The notes beneath the pieces were generated by a model that was not told where the DNA came from, made no database searches, and saw only the letters and a list, made by a program, of their open reading frames with translations. Source: Nitrincola salilacus (lineage in GTDB: Bacteria; Pseudomonadota; Gammaproteobacteria; Pseudomonadales; Balneatricaceae). Taken from it: a DNA stretch of 64,000 bases. Location of the stretch: NCBI RefSeq assembly GCF_046271865.1, contig NZ_CP176580.1:434001-498000 (forward strand). The letters are read 5' to 3'. Below, piece by piece: positions 34,619 to 43,754 of the stretch (position 1 is its first letter; the number at the start of each line of letters is the position of its first letter). The translations under genes and the position numbers were made by a program.

Positions 34619-34639
34619 GTTTGACTCGGTACCGGAAAT

Positions 34640-34674
34640 AAAAAAGGCGACCCTGGGGGTCGCCTTTTTTGTTT
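34640..34674. terminator. Rho-independent terminator after rplS
   Basis: Eight-pair stem GGCGACCC/GGGTCGCC with a three-base loop, flanked by A-run and T-run so that it works in both directions. Confidence 0.93.
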
Positions 34675-34782
34675 TAGTGGCCTTGTTAGTTTGAATGAAT
34701 GGATATTGAACCGGATTTCTCGCCATTTCTCGCATACCGATTTAGAATGATTGGTGATAAAGACCATTGAAGGATTGTTGTT

Positions 34783-36234
34783 ATGCGCAAGCTCGGGTTA
34801 CTGGCCGGTGTGCTCTTCCTGGCGCTGTTGGTAGTGGCAGGAGGCTACGGTTTTTACTGGTATCAGGTGAAGCGGCAGGTAGACGCAGTAATTGCGGAGA
34901 TGCGTCCTGTCATGCAGATTGAATACAGTGGCCTTTATGTCAATCCACTTTCCGAAATTCGGGTTAATGGCCTCCGCGCTATGCCGAATGGCCAGTCAGA
35001 TTCTTTTACTATCGATGCTATCAGCTTTCGCAGCAGCGACCCTCTATTTCTGATGGATCCCGGCGGCGCGTTTGAAAAGGGGCGATTTCCAGATCAGGCC
35101 AGTATGGCAGTGGAGGGGTTTGGTATTAATCTGAACTCGCCCTGGTTGCGTGAACTGGAGCAGCAGGCCCAGTTGATGGAGGGAACGGATTTTATCAGCC
35201 CAGAGGCATTGGGATGTGGTGATATATCTCGACTGGACCTGGCGGCGTTGGGTGAGATGAATATCCGGCGCATGAATATGGATTTCTACACAGTCTTTCA
35301 GTTTGATGAATTGATGGGTGAAATCCGTGCCGATAGTGATATACAGATGCGTGATTTTGCATCAGTCGGGACCAGCGCACGCTTGACGGTTCCAGCCGGA
35401 CCGATATCACCTGAGATGATGATGGGTACCATGCGCATGAATCGTCTAGCCTTCAATTATACTGATTCAGGTTACAACCAGCGCAAGGCGGAGTTCTGTG
35501 CAGCACGTGCCGGAGTGTCCCAGGAGGAATATCTGGAGCTGCATGCAGGGCTTTTCAGGCAGTGGTTGATGGGTGAGGGTATCTATCTGGATGATATCCT
35601 GTCTGATCTGTATCTGGAACTGAATCGTCCTGATGCGAGGCTGGAGTTTATCATCAGTCCTCCGGGCGGGGTGGGACCGGAAATAGTCATGATGGCACAG
35701 AATGTGGATGCATTGCTGGAGCGCCTCAATCCCGTCTTGAATGTAAATGACAGAACCCTGCTGCTGAGAGATATAAATTGGGAAGATCTACTTCAAGCAC
35801 CTGTGGTGCGCTCACCTGCAGCTGTGTCAGAACCTGCATCGGAATCTGTAGCTGAGTCGGATGAGGTTGCTTCGATTTCTGATCAGGAAGCTTTCGCCGA
35901 GGCAGATCCGGTTGAACGCTTGGATCAGGATCCGAATCCCGTAGAGTCTGGGCAGATGGGTGAGGTTGCTGATGAAGTTGCGATGCTGATGCCGGGCATT
36001 CCGGCACGCCCCACAGAGCGGCCGGAGCGTCGTTTTCAGGCGACCTCTCCGGATGATCTGGGGCAATATACTGGGCTGCCTGTACGTTTTTATACTGTGA
36101 TGGGTAAGCGTGTGGAGGGGCGCCTGATCAGTCTTGAAGACGGTAATCTGCGGGTTGAGCAACGTGTCAACAGAGGTGTTGCAGAATATCCTGTATCGCT
36201 TGATCGTATCAGTGCACTGGAGGTTTATCGTTGA
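34783..36234 (+). CDS. Membrane-anchored protein of unknown function with C-terminal small beta-domain
   Basis: Not a family I can name. The 483-residue protein has one N-terminal helix (about 5-26), then an extracytoplasmic domain of about 310 residues with beta-rich stretches and a Met-rich patch near 210 (PEMMMGTMRMN). An acidic Ser/Glu/Ala/Val-rich linker follows (about 345-405), then a C-terminal 55-residue domain (RFYTVMGKRVEGRL, LISLEDGNLRVEQR, YPVSLDRISALEV) that looks like an SH3/Sm-like barrel. The stop codon overlaps the TTG start of xerD, and GGAGG for xerD lies inside this gene, so the two are co-expressed. Confidence 0.75.
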   Translation: MRKLGLLAGVLFLALLVVAGGYGFYWYQVKRQVDAVIAEMRPVMQIEYSGLYVNPLSEIRVNGLRAMPNGQSDSFTIDAISFRSSDPLFLMDPGGAFEKGRFPDQASMAVEGFGINLNSPWLRELEQQAQLMEGTDFISPEALGCGDISRLDLAALGEMNIRRMNMDFYTVFQFDELMGEIRADSDIQMRDFASVGTSARLTVPAGPISPEMMMGTMRMNRLAFNYTDSGYNQRKAEFCAARAGVSQEEYLELHAGLFRQWLMGEGIYLDDILSDLYLELNRPDARLEFIISPPGGVGPEIVMMAQNVDALLERLNPVLNVNDRTLLLRDINWEDLLQAPVVRSPAAVSEPASESVAESDEVASISDQEAFAEADPVERLDQDPNPVESGQMGEVADEVAMLMPGIPARPTERPERRFQATSPDDLGQYTGLPVRFYTVMGKRVEGRLISLEDGNLRVEQRVNRGVAEYPVSLDRISALEVYR

Positions 36235-37160
36235 CCGTAGATCTGCGACTCACGGCACTTGAGCCGGATGCGCATGCGCGGAAGTTGATAGAAGAGTACT
36301 GCCAGCATTTGTGGCTGGAGAAGGGCCTCAGTGATAACAGCATTGTGGCCTATCGCAAGGATCTTAATCATTTTGCAGCCTGGTTGGGTGAGCAGCGCAG
36401 CAGTCTTTTACAGGCCAATCGGCAGCACCTGCAGTCTCATCTGGCCTGGCGTATGCAAGCGCGACTAAAAAGCGCCTCAACGGCTCGTTTGCTCTCCTGC
36501 TTGCGTGGATTCTATCGTTTTGCGTTGCGTGAGGGGTTGGTGGAGCAGGACCCAACCCTGAATATCGATAGTCCACGTCGTGGGCGGCCCTTGCCTAAAA
36601 CCTTGAGTGAGTCGGATGTTGAGTCCCTGCTGTCGGCACCTGATGTGTCGGATACACTGGGGTTGCGGGATCGTACGATGCTGGAGCTGCTTTATGCGGC
36701 AGGGCTGCGGATCACCGAGTTGGTGACGCTTGAGCTGGAGCAGTTGAACCTCCGCCAGGGGGTGATCAGAATTATCGGTAAGGGCGACAAGGAACGGCTG
36801 GTACCTGTCGGTGATGAAGCGCTGGCGTGGATACAGCAGTATATGAAACAATCACGCCCTTTGTTGCTGGGCTCTGTGCGTTCAGAGGTGTTGTTTCCGA
36901 GTCGGCGAGGGCAGATGATGACGCGTCAGACCTTCTGGCATCGCATCAAGCGGCATGCGCAGACGGCAGGGGTAGATAAGCCCCTGTCGCCGCACGTGCT
37001 GCGGCATGCTTTTGCCACTCATCTGCTCAATCATGGTGCTGATCTGCGTGTGGTGCAGCTTTTGCTGGGGCATGCTGATCTGTCGACCACACAGATCTAT
37101 ACACATGTAGCGACGCAGAGGTTGCAGGATCTGCACCAGCAGCACCACCCCCGGGGTTGA
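36231..37160 (+). CDS. xerD: Tyrosine recombinase XerD
   Basis: A 309-residue recombinase that, with XerC, resolves chromosome dimers at dif. SAM-like N-terminal domain (HLWLEKGLSDNSIVAYR) and catalytic domain with Arg in AAGLRITELV, Lys in GKGDKERLVP, HVLRHAFATHLLNHGADLR and the nucleophile Tyr in STTQIYTHV. The TTG start overlaps the previous stop (TTGA) and has GGAGG seven bases upstream. Linked downstream to dsbC, as in E. coli (xerD-dsbC-recJ). Confidence 0.96.
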   Translation: MTVDLRLTALEPDAHARKLIEEYCQHLWLEKGLSDNSIVAYRKDLNHFAAWLGEQRSSLLQANRQHLQSHLAWRMQARLKSASTARLLSCLRGFYRFALREGLVEQDPTLNIDSPRRGRPLPKTLSESDVESLLSAPDVSDTLGLRDRTMLELLYAAGLRITELVTLELEQLNLRQGVIRIIGKGDKERLVPVGDEALAWIQQYMKQSRPLLLGSVRSEVLFPSRRGQMMTRQTFWHRIKRHAQTAGVDKPLSPHVLRHAFATHLLNHGADLRVVQLLLGHADLSTTQIYTHVATQRLQDLHQQHHPRG

Positions 37161-37217
37161 ACTTTTGGTCGATATTATGCTCCTATTTTTGACTATCCTT
37201 CTTGAGTTGAGGCGTTT

Positions 37218-37958
37218 ATGAACAAGCTGATGTTGGCTGCTGTACTGTTGGTGAGCCTGATGGGTAATGCCGCTATGGCAGTTACGGATGAAGTGCGGGA
37301 TCTCCTTCTGCAGCAGCTTCAGAAAGTGGACTCCCGGCTGCTGGTGAAATCAATAGAGGATTCGGCGTTGCCGGGGCTCTATGAGGTGGTGCTTGAGGGT
37401 GGTGATTTTCTCTATATGGATCAGGAGGGTAAACACTTTGTTGTCGGACACCTCTATGAAATTGATCCTGAGATGGGTTTGGTTAATCTGACTGAGAAAG
37501 CTCAGGACTCGATGCGGGTTGAGGTCATGGCTCAAGTACCTGTTGCAGAGCAGATCATCTATCCGGCGGAGGGTGAGCGTAAGGCCACTATTCAGGTATT
37601 CACGGATGTTGATTGTGCCTACTGTCGTCGACTTCATGGTGAAGTTCCTGAGTTGAATAAATTGGGTATTCAGGTCAATTATCTGGCTTTTCCGAGAGGA
37701 GGGCCGAACACTGCAACGTACAACACCATGGTTTCTGTTTGGTGTGGCGAGGGTGATGAGCGAAACGAACTGATGGATAAGGTCAAGGGCGGTCAGACTA
37801 TCTCGAATAAAAGTTGTGAGAACAGCGTGCTCGATCAGTTCCAGTTAGGGCAGTCGATCGGTGTTAATGGTACGCCGGCAATTGTGTTGGAAAGCGGCGC
37901 ATTACTGCCTGGCTATATGCCTGCCGCGCGCCTGGCTCAGACTCTGGGTATCAACTGA
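37218..37958 (+). CDS. dsbC: Thiol:disulfide interchange protein DsbC
   Basis: A 246-residue periplasmic disulfide isomerase. Signal peptide (1 to about 21, NAAMA), N-terminal dimerisation domain, and thioredoxin domain with active site CAYC at 133-136. The cis-Pro loop is GVNGTPAIVL. Follows xerD by 57 bases, and a terminator follows it. Confidence 0.96.
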   Translation: MNKLMLAAVLLVSLMGNAAMAVTDEVRDLLLQQLQKVDSRLLVKSIEDSALPGLYEVVLEGGDFLYMDQEGKHFVVGHLYEIDPEMGLVNLTEKAQDSMRVEVMAQVPVAEQIIYPAEGERKATIQVFTDVDCAYCRRLHGEVPELNKLGIQVNYLAFPRGGPNTATYNTMVSVWCGEGDERNELMDKVKGGQTISNKSCENSVLDQFQLGQSIGVNGTPAIVLESGALLPGYMPAARLAQTLGIN

Positions 37959-38021
37959 CCTCTGCGCGACAGTTGAGCTTGAAAAACTGTCTGTCGCATC
38001 ACTTTCTTTTCCTCTCCAATG

Positions 38022-38052
38022 CTGAGGGTGCGTAGTCCGCGCCCTCAGTTTT
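38022..38052 (+). terminator. Rho-independent terminator between dsbC and hom
   Basis: Eleven-pair stem (38022-38032 with 38038-38048, one G-T pair), five-base loop and TTTT tail. Confidence 0.85.
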
Positions 38053-38131
38053 CGTTATACTGGTCTCCATTTTTTCTCCGCCCTCATTGGGTGGGGTTCT
38101 GTCCTGAGCGAGATAATCTGCGAGGTGTAGT

Positions 38132-39433
38132 TTGAAGCCGGTAAAAGTTGGGATCTGTGGTCTGGGAACCGTAGGCAGCGGTACATTGAAAGTACTGACG
38201 CGCAATGCGGATGAAATTGCACGTCGGGCGGGTCGCCGCATCGAAATTGGTGCGATTGCGACCCGTCGGATTAACCCTGCTATTGATACCAACGGCATTC
38301 AGATTACCCCGGATATCTTTGCTGTCGCGCGCGATCCCGATATCGATATCGTTGTTGAGTTGATCGGTGGGTATGATGTCGCGCGTGAGTTGGTGCTGCT
38401 GGCGATAGAGAACGGCAAGCATGTCGTGACTGCCAACAAGGCGATGATCGCCGTGCATGGCAATGAGATCTTTGCTGCTGCTCAGGCAAAGGGCGTCATG
38501 GTGGCATTTGAAGCATCTGTTGCCGGCGGTATCCCGATCATCAAGGCGATCCGTGAAGGCTTGGCTGCGAATCAGATCAACTGGCTGGCCGGAATCATCA
38601 ATGGTACCGGCAACTTCATCATGACAGAGATGCGCGACAAGGGTCGTGCCTTTGCCGATGTGTTGCAGGAAGCGCAGGCGCTGGGTTATGCCGAAGCCGA
38701 TCCGACCTTTGATGTCGAAGGGATTGATGCGGCACACAAGCTGACTATTCTGGCATCCATCGCCTATGGCATCCCGCTGCAGTTTGATAAGAGCTATACC
38801 GAAGGGATCAGTAAAATCACTCCGGAAGATGTCAAATATGCAGAAGAGCTGGGCTATCGCATCAAGCATCTGGGTATCAGCCGTCGTACCGCTAAGGGGA
38901 TCGAGCTGCGTGTGCATCCGACACTGATTCCCAAGTCAGCTCTGCTGGCCAATGTTAACGGCGTGATGAATGCGATTCTGATCAGCGGCGATGCCGTGGG
39001 ACAGACGCTCTATTATGGGCCGGGAGCCGGTGCTGAGCCAACCGCGTCGGCAGTGGTCGCGGATCTGATGGATGTGGTGCGCACGCTCACCGCCGATCCC
39101 GAGAACCGTGTGCCGCACCTGGCGTTCCAGCCCGGTGCCCTGTCAGATCTGCCGATTCTGAATGTTGAAGAGACTGTCAGCGGCTATTACCTGCGTTTAC
39201 AGGCCGTCGAAAGGCCGGGTGTTCTGGCCCATGTCACTCGTATTCTGGGTGAGAAGGGGATCAACATCGAGGCGATCATCCAGCAGGAAACCAAGGAGGC
39301 TCAGGTGCCTGTTATCATGCTGACTCAGCGGGTTGAAGAGCGCATGATGAATGAAGCCCTGCGTGAGATAGAAGCCCTGCCGGATATTCTCGGTGAGGTT
39401 GTGCGTATCCGCGTTGATCACCTGGCAGACTGA
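38132..39433 (+). CDS. hom: Homoserine dehydrogenase
   Basis: A 433-residue monofunctional enzyme reducing aspartate semialdehyde to homoserine for threonine and methionine. Rossmann motif GICGLGTVGSG, catalytic region with GIINGTGNFI and YAEADPTFDVEG, and a C-terminal ACT domain (GVLAHVTRILGEKGINIEAI) for feedback control by threonine. Uses a TTG start with GAGGTG upstream. Followed 10 bases later by thrC. Confidence 0.96.
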   Translation: MKPVKVGICGLGTVGSGTLKVLTRNADEIARRAGRRIEIGAIATRRINPAIDTNGIQITPDIFAVARDPDIDIVVELIGGYDVARELVLLAIENGKHVVTANKAMIAVHGNEIFAAAQAKGVMVAFEASVAGGIPIIKAIREGLAANQINWLAGIINGTGNFIMTEMRDKGRAFADVLQEAQALGYAEADPTFDVEGIDAAHKLTILASIAYGIPLQFDKSYTEGISKITPEDVKYAEELGYRIKHLGISRRTAKGIELRVHPTLIPKSALLANVNGVMNAILISGDAVGQTLYYGPGAGAEPTASAVVADLMDVVRTLTADPENRVPHLAFQPGALSDLPILNVEETVSGYYLRLQAVERPGVLAHVTRILGEKGINIEAIIQQETKEAQVPVIMLTQRVEERMMNEALREIEALPDILGEVVRIRVDHLAD

Positions 39434-39443
39434 GGATTAAGTC

Positions 39444-40838
39444 ATGAGATATGTTTCTACACGTGGTCAGGCACCGGTTCTGAACTTTGCGGATGTGCTG
39501 CTGGCAGGCCTTGCCGATGATGGCGGTCTTTATGTGCCTGAAAAACTGCCGCATTTCAGTCAGGAGGAGATCGCTTCCTGGAGTGGTCTCTCTTACGCTG
39601 AGTTGGCTTTCAAGGTGGTGCAGCCGTTTGTATCCGATACGATTGCAGAGGAGGACCTGCGCCGGATGGTGGATGAAACCTACGCCGCTTTCAATCACTC
39701 TGCCGTTGCGCCGCTGGTCGAGCTGGGCACGAATGAGTGGGTGCTGGAGCTGTTTCACGGCCCGACACTGGCATTCAAGGATTTTGCACTGCAGTTACTC
39801 GGTCGCTTGATGGACCATGTGCTGGCCCAGCGTGGCGAGCGTCTGGTGATCATGGGAGCCACATCGGGAGACACAGGCTCTGCTGCGATTGAAGGTTGTC
39901 GCCACAGCGAGCATCTGGATATCTTTATTCTGCACCCCTATAACCGTGTGTCCGAGGTGCAGCGCCGCCAGATGACCACGATTCTGTCGGACAATGTTTT
40001 CAACATTGCACTGGAAGGCAACTTTGATGACTGCCAGGAGATGGTCAAAGACAGTTTTGCTGATCAGGGCTTCCTGCAGGGTCAGAAACTCGGTGCGGTG
40101 AATTCGATCAACTGGGCCAGAATCATGGCCCAGATCGTCTACTATTTCTCGGCCTCTCTGGCGCTGGGTGGCCCGCATCGTCCTGTTTCCTTCTCGGTGC
40201 CGACGGGTAACTTCGGTGATATCTTTGCCGGGTATCTCGCCAAGCAGATGGGCTTGCCGATTCAGCAACTGGTTGTGGCGACCAACCGCAACGATATTCT
40301 GCATCGGGTGATCTCCGGCAATGACATGTCCAAGGGGCAGTTGGAGCATACTCTGTCACCGTCGATGGATATCATGGTGTCGTCCAACTTCGAACGCCTG
40401 TTGTTTGATGTCTATGACCATGATGGTGCTGCGATTGCCGATCTGATGAAACGTTTCCGTCAGGAGCCGGTGAAACTTGATGCAGGCCGCTGGGATCGCG
40501 TGCGCGAGTTGTTCGACAGCCATAGGGTGGACGATGAAGCGACCTGCGAAACGATTCGTCAGGTGCATGCTGAGACTGGTTATCTGCTGGATCCGCACAC
40601 AGCAATTGGTGTCAAGGCCGCGCGTGAGTGCTGGCGTGACCGCTCGGTACCGATGATCACGCTGGCAACGGCGCATCCGGTGAAGTTTCCCGAACCGGTG
40701 GTCAAGGCTGGATTGAATTCACCGAGCCTGCCCGAACATCTGCACGATCTGTTTGAGCGCGAAGAACGCTTTACCGTGCTTGAAAACAGTTTGAGTGGGG
40801 TGCAGGCGTTTGTTGCCAGCCATATCCACCGTGGCTAA
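39444..40838 (+). CDS. thrC: Threonine synthase
   Basis: A 464-residue PLP enzyme converting O-phosphohomoserine to threonine. YVSTRGQAPVLNF start, PLP-binding Lys in GPTLAFKDFALQ, MGATSGDTGSAAIE phosphate cradle and SVPTGNFGDIFAGY. Type II length and sequence. Co-transcribed with hom; recJ begins 18 bases after its stop. Confidence 0.97.
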   Translation: MRYVSTRGQAPVLNFADVLLAGLADDGGLYVPEKLPHFSQEEIASWSGLSYAELAFKVVQPFVSDTIAEEDLRRMVDETYAAFNHSAVAPLVELGTNEWVLELFHGPTLAFKDFALQLLGRLMDHVLAQRGERLVIMGATSGDTGSAAIEGCRHSEHLDIFILHPYNRVSEVQRRQMTTILSDNVFNIALEGNFDDCQEMVKDSFADQGFLQGQKLGAVNSINWARIMAQIVYYFSASLALGGPHRPVSFSVPTGNFGDIFAGYLAKQMGLPIQQLVVATNRNDILHRVISGNDMSKGQLEHTLSPSMDIMVSSNFERLLFDVYDHDGAAIADLMKRFRQEPVKLDAGRWDRVRELFDSHRVDDEATCETIRQVHAETGYLLDPHTAIGVKAARECWRDRSVPMITLATAHPVKFPEPVVKAGLNSPSLPEHLHDLFEREERFTVLENSLSGVQAFVASHIHRG

Positions 40839-40856
40839 GTGCCATAGCGGATCCTG

Positions 40857-42593
40857 ATGAGTGAGATAGTCATTGAACGCAGGCCCGTACCTGCACACCT
40901 GCCGGCACCCTTGCAGTCATTGCATCCGGTGCTGGCACGCGTCTATGCCTCACGTGGACTGGATAATCCAGACCAGATAGGCCGCCATCTGCAAGAGCTT
41001 CTGCCTGATCATCAATTGCTGGGGATCGATGCGGCGGTTGGGCGTCTGATATCTGCTCTGGAGCAGGGCGAAAAAATTCTTATCGTGGGTGATTTTGACT
41101 GTGACGGTGCCACAAGCACGGCCCTGGCTGTGCTGGCGCTACGCATGTTTGGCGCTCGCGAAGTCGATTATCTGGTACCGAACCGTTTTGAGTATGGCTA
41201 TGGGCTGAGCCCTGAGATTGTCGAGGTGGCCGCCACCAGACAGCCTCAGCTTCTGATAACGGTGGATAACGGCATATCAAGTGTCGACGGCGTCTCCAGA
41301 GCTGCGCAACTGGGGTTGGATGTGATCGTGACCGATCACCATTTGCCGGGCAGTGAGTTGCCCGCCGCCTGCGCCATCGTCAATCCCAACCAGCCCGGCT
41401 GTGAATTCATCGCCAAATCCACCTGCGGTGTTGGTGTCATCTTCTATGTCATGATCGCGTTGCGCCGCGCACTGCAGCAGCGGGGCTATTTTCAGGCGAA
41501 AAGCCTGCCAGCGCCCAATCTGGCCTCTCTGCTGGATCTGGTGGCTCTGGGCACCGTGGCAGATGTGGTACCGCTGGAGCGTAATAATCGTGCGTTGGTG
41601 TATCAGGGGTTACAGCGTATCCGCGCCGGCCAGGCCCGGCCGGGTATTCTGGCGCTGCTGGAGGTGGCCGGGCGTAAGCGTGAGCAGTTGATTGCCGCAG
41701 ATCTCGGTTTTGCTGTTGCGCCGCGACTCAATGCCGCAGGGCGACTTGAGGATATGGCGATCGGGATTGAGTGTCTGCTGTGTGATGAGATGGATACAGC
41801 GCTGGAGATGGCGCGGATGCTGGATCAGCTCAACCTTGAGCGACGCGGTATCGAGCAGGGAATGCAGCAGCAGGCGCTGCTGTTGCTGGATCAACTGGAA
41901 CTGGATCAAAGCAGCATGCCCTATGGACTATGTCTCTATGATGCAAGCTGGCATCAGGGTGTGGTGGGCATTCTTGCATCACGCATCAAGGAGCGGGTGC
42001 ATCGTCCGGTGATCGCTTTTGCACCGGGGGAGCAGGGTGAAATCAAGGGCTCGGCGCGCTCCATCAGTGGCTTTCATATCCGTGATGGTCTGGATGCGAT
42101 TGCTGCTGCTCATCCGGGCCTGATCAGCAAATTCGGTGGGCATGCGATGGCGGCTGGTCTGTCATTACAGCCGGAGTCGCTGGAGCCGTTTCGTCTGGCC
42201 TTTGATGCCGAAGTGCGGCGCCAGATGGGGGCTGAAATGCTCACACGGCGTATCGTCAGTGATGGTGAGCTGAGTGCGGATGGTTTGACGCTGGAGCTAG
42301 CGCAGTTGCTGCGCGATGCTGGTCCCTGGGGCCATCAGTTCCCGGAGCCGATGTTTGATGGCCGCTTTCGAATCCTGCAGCAGCGCCTGGTTGGCAAGCG
42401 CCATCTGAAACTGGTGTTGATGGACCCTCGATCGGCCATGACACTGGATGCCATCGCATTTAATATAGATACGCGCCTCTGGCCTGATCAGGAGGTGTTG
42501 GAAATCGAGCTGGTGTATCGGCTGGATATCAATGAGTTTCGTGGTCAGCGCAATCTGCAGTTGATGGTTGAGCATATCCGACCGGTCGGATAA
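40857..42593 (+). CDS. recJ: Single-stranded-DNA-specific exonuclease RecJ
   Basis: A 578-residue 5'-3' exonuclease for recombination and mismatch repair. DHH motifs: IVGDFDCDGATST, ITVDNGISS, VIVTDHHLP and the HQGVVGILASRIKE plus KFGGHAMAAGLSL (DHHA1) region, with the C-terminal OB-fold. All metal-binding Asp/His residues appear intact. Confidence 0.97.
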   Translation: MSEIVIERRPVPAHLPAPLQSLHPVLARVYASRGLDNPDQIGRHLQELLPDHQLLGIDAAVGRLISALEQGEKILIVGDFDCDGATSTALAVLALRMFGAREVDYLVPNRFEYGYGLSPEIVEVAATRQPQLLITVDNGISSVDGVSRAAQLGLDVIVTDHHLPGSELPAACAIVNPNQPGCEFIAKSTCGVGVIFYVMIALRRALQQRGYFQAKSLPAPNLASLLDLVALGTVADVVPLERNNRALVYQGLQRIRAGQARPGILALLEVAGRKREQLIAADLGFAVAPRLNAAGRLEDMAIGIECLLCDEMDTALEMARMLDQLNLERRGIEQGMQQQALLLLDQLELDQSSMPYGLCLYDASWHQGVVGILASRIKERVHRPVIAFAPGEQGEIKGSARSISGFHIRDGLDAIAAAHPGLISKFGGHAMAAGLSLQPESLEPFRLAFDAEVRRQMGAEMLTRRIVSDGELSADGLTLELAQLLRDAGPWGHQFPEPMFDGRFRILQQRLVGKRHLKLVLMDPRSAMTLDAIAFNIDTRLWPDQEVLEIELVYRLDINEFRGQRNLQLMVEHIRPVG

Positions 42594-42639
42594 CGTAACG
42601 GCAGAATGAGCTGCGAAAAAATGACTGAAGGAGAGCAAT

Positions 42640-42822
42640 ATGAATGATCTGACACTGGATGAGCTGAAGGCTCTGCTGAGTATTTTTGAACGTGCTGCGG
42701 TTAAACTGGATGATTCTACAGAGGGTCGTTTGTTTGCACAGTTGCAGAAACAACACAGTGAACGTGAAGAGCTGGAATCGATGGATTTCGATGACTGCCT
42801 CGGGGGCGCCTGCAAGCTGTGA
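42640..42822 (+). CDS. Small acidic protein of unknown function
   Basis: A 60-residue protein with a good AAGGAG ribosome site. Mostly helical, rich in Glu/Asp/Leu, ending in MDFDDCLGGACKL with two Cys residues. Its stop region overlaps the GTG start of nfo by four bases (GTGA), so the two are translationally coupled. It is a real gene by ribosome site, coupling and codon use, but I know no function for it. Confidence 0.65.
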   Translation: MNDLTLDELKALLSIFERAAVKLDDSTEGRLFAQLQKQHSEREELESMDFDDCLGGACKL

Positions 42823-43679
42823 GTGAGTATTATATCGGCGCGCATGTCAGCGCATCCGGTGGAGTGGAAAACTCGCCGCTGAATGCACATGCCATCGGTG
42901 CCAACGCCTTCGCTCTGTTCACCAAAAACCAGCGCCGCTGGGATGCCAAACCTCTGACTCAGGAGAGTATCGCCCGCTTTCGCGAGCGCTGCGCCGAGCT
43001 TGGATTTGGTCCTGAGCAGATCCTGCCGCACGACAGTTATCTGATCAATCTTGGCCATCCCGAGGTTGAAGCGCTGGAAAAGTCGCGTGCGGCCTTTCTG
43101 GATGAGATGCAGCGCTGCGAGCAACTGGGGTTGAAGTATCTGAACTTCCACCCTGGCAGTCATCTGAAACAACTGGATGAAGATGTTTGCCTCCAACGTG
43201 TTGCTGAGTCGATCAATCTGGCACTGGATCAGACCCGTGGTGTGGTGGCTGTTATCGAAGCAACCGCCGGGCAGGGCACCAATCTCGGACATCGCTTCGA
43301 GCATCTGGCTGCCATCATCGATGGTGTGGAAGATAAAAGCCGAGTGGGTGTCTGTCTGGATACCTGTCATATCTTTGCCGCGGGATATGATCTGCGCACT
43401 CAGGAAGCCTGTGAGGCGACCTTTGCCGAATTTGAGCAGGTGGTCGGATTTCAGTATCTCAATGCCATGCATCTGAATGATTCCAAAGGCAAGTTGGGCA
43501 GTCGAATCGACCGTCACCAGTGTCTGGGTGCCGGAGAGATAGGCTGGGAGGTGTTCCGCTATATCATGCGTGATCAGCGCTTCACCGGTATTCCTCTGGT
43601 GCTCGAAACCATCGATGAAACACTCTGGGCAGAAGAGATTCAGCAACTGAGGCGTTTTGCCGCTGATCCCGCAGCCTGA
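42819..43679 (+). CDS. nfo: Endonuclease IV (AP endonuclease)
   Basis: A 286-residue zinc enzyme that cuts DNA at abasic sites. IGAHVSASGGVENSP start, metal ligands in LNFHPGSHLKQ, VIEATAGQGTNLG, VCLDTCHIFAAGYD, LNDSKGKLGSRIDRHQCLGAGEIG and PLVLETID. Uses a GTG start overlapping the preceding small gene. Complete length. Confidence 0.96.
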   Translation: MSEYYIGAHVSASGGVENSPLNAHAIGANAFALFTKNQRRWDAKPLTQESIARFRERCAELGFGPEQILPHDSYLINLGHPEVEALEKSRAAFLDEMQRCEQLGLKYLNFHPGSHLKQLDEDVCLQRVAESINLALDQTRGVVAVIEATAGQGTNLGHRFEHLAAIIDGVEDKSRVGVCLDTCHIFAAGYDLRTQEACEATFAEFEQVVGFQYLNAMHLNDSKGKLGSRIDRHQCLGAGEIGWEVFRYIMRDQRFTGIPLVLETIDETLWAEEIQQLRRFAADPAA

Positions 43680-43754
43680 TCCAGCTGTCACCCAGCTGTC
43701 ATAATCCTTACATAAACTTCCTAACCATCAAGTCTGGTGAGATGGAAGCAGGTT

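Noticed and set aside
38084..38917. 277-codon open frame on the minus strand
   Set aside because: It is antisense to the conserved homoserine dehydrogenase gene and has no independent support.
42297..43691. 464-codon open frame on the minus strand
   Set aside because: It lies wholly opposite recJ, the small gene and nfo, whose proteins are conserved along their length. Its product is Gln/His/Arg-rich and has no recognisable domain, as expected for a shadow frame.
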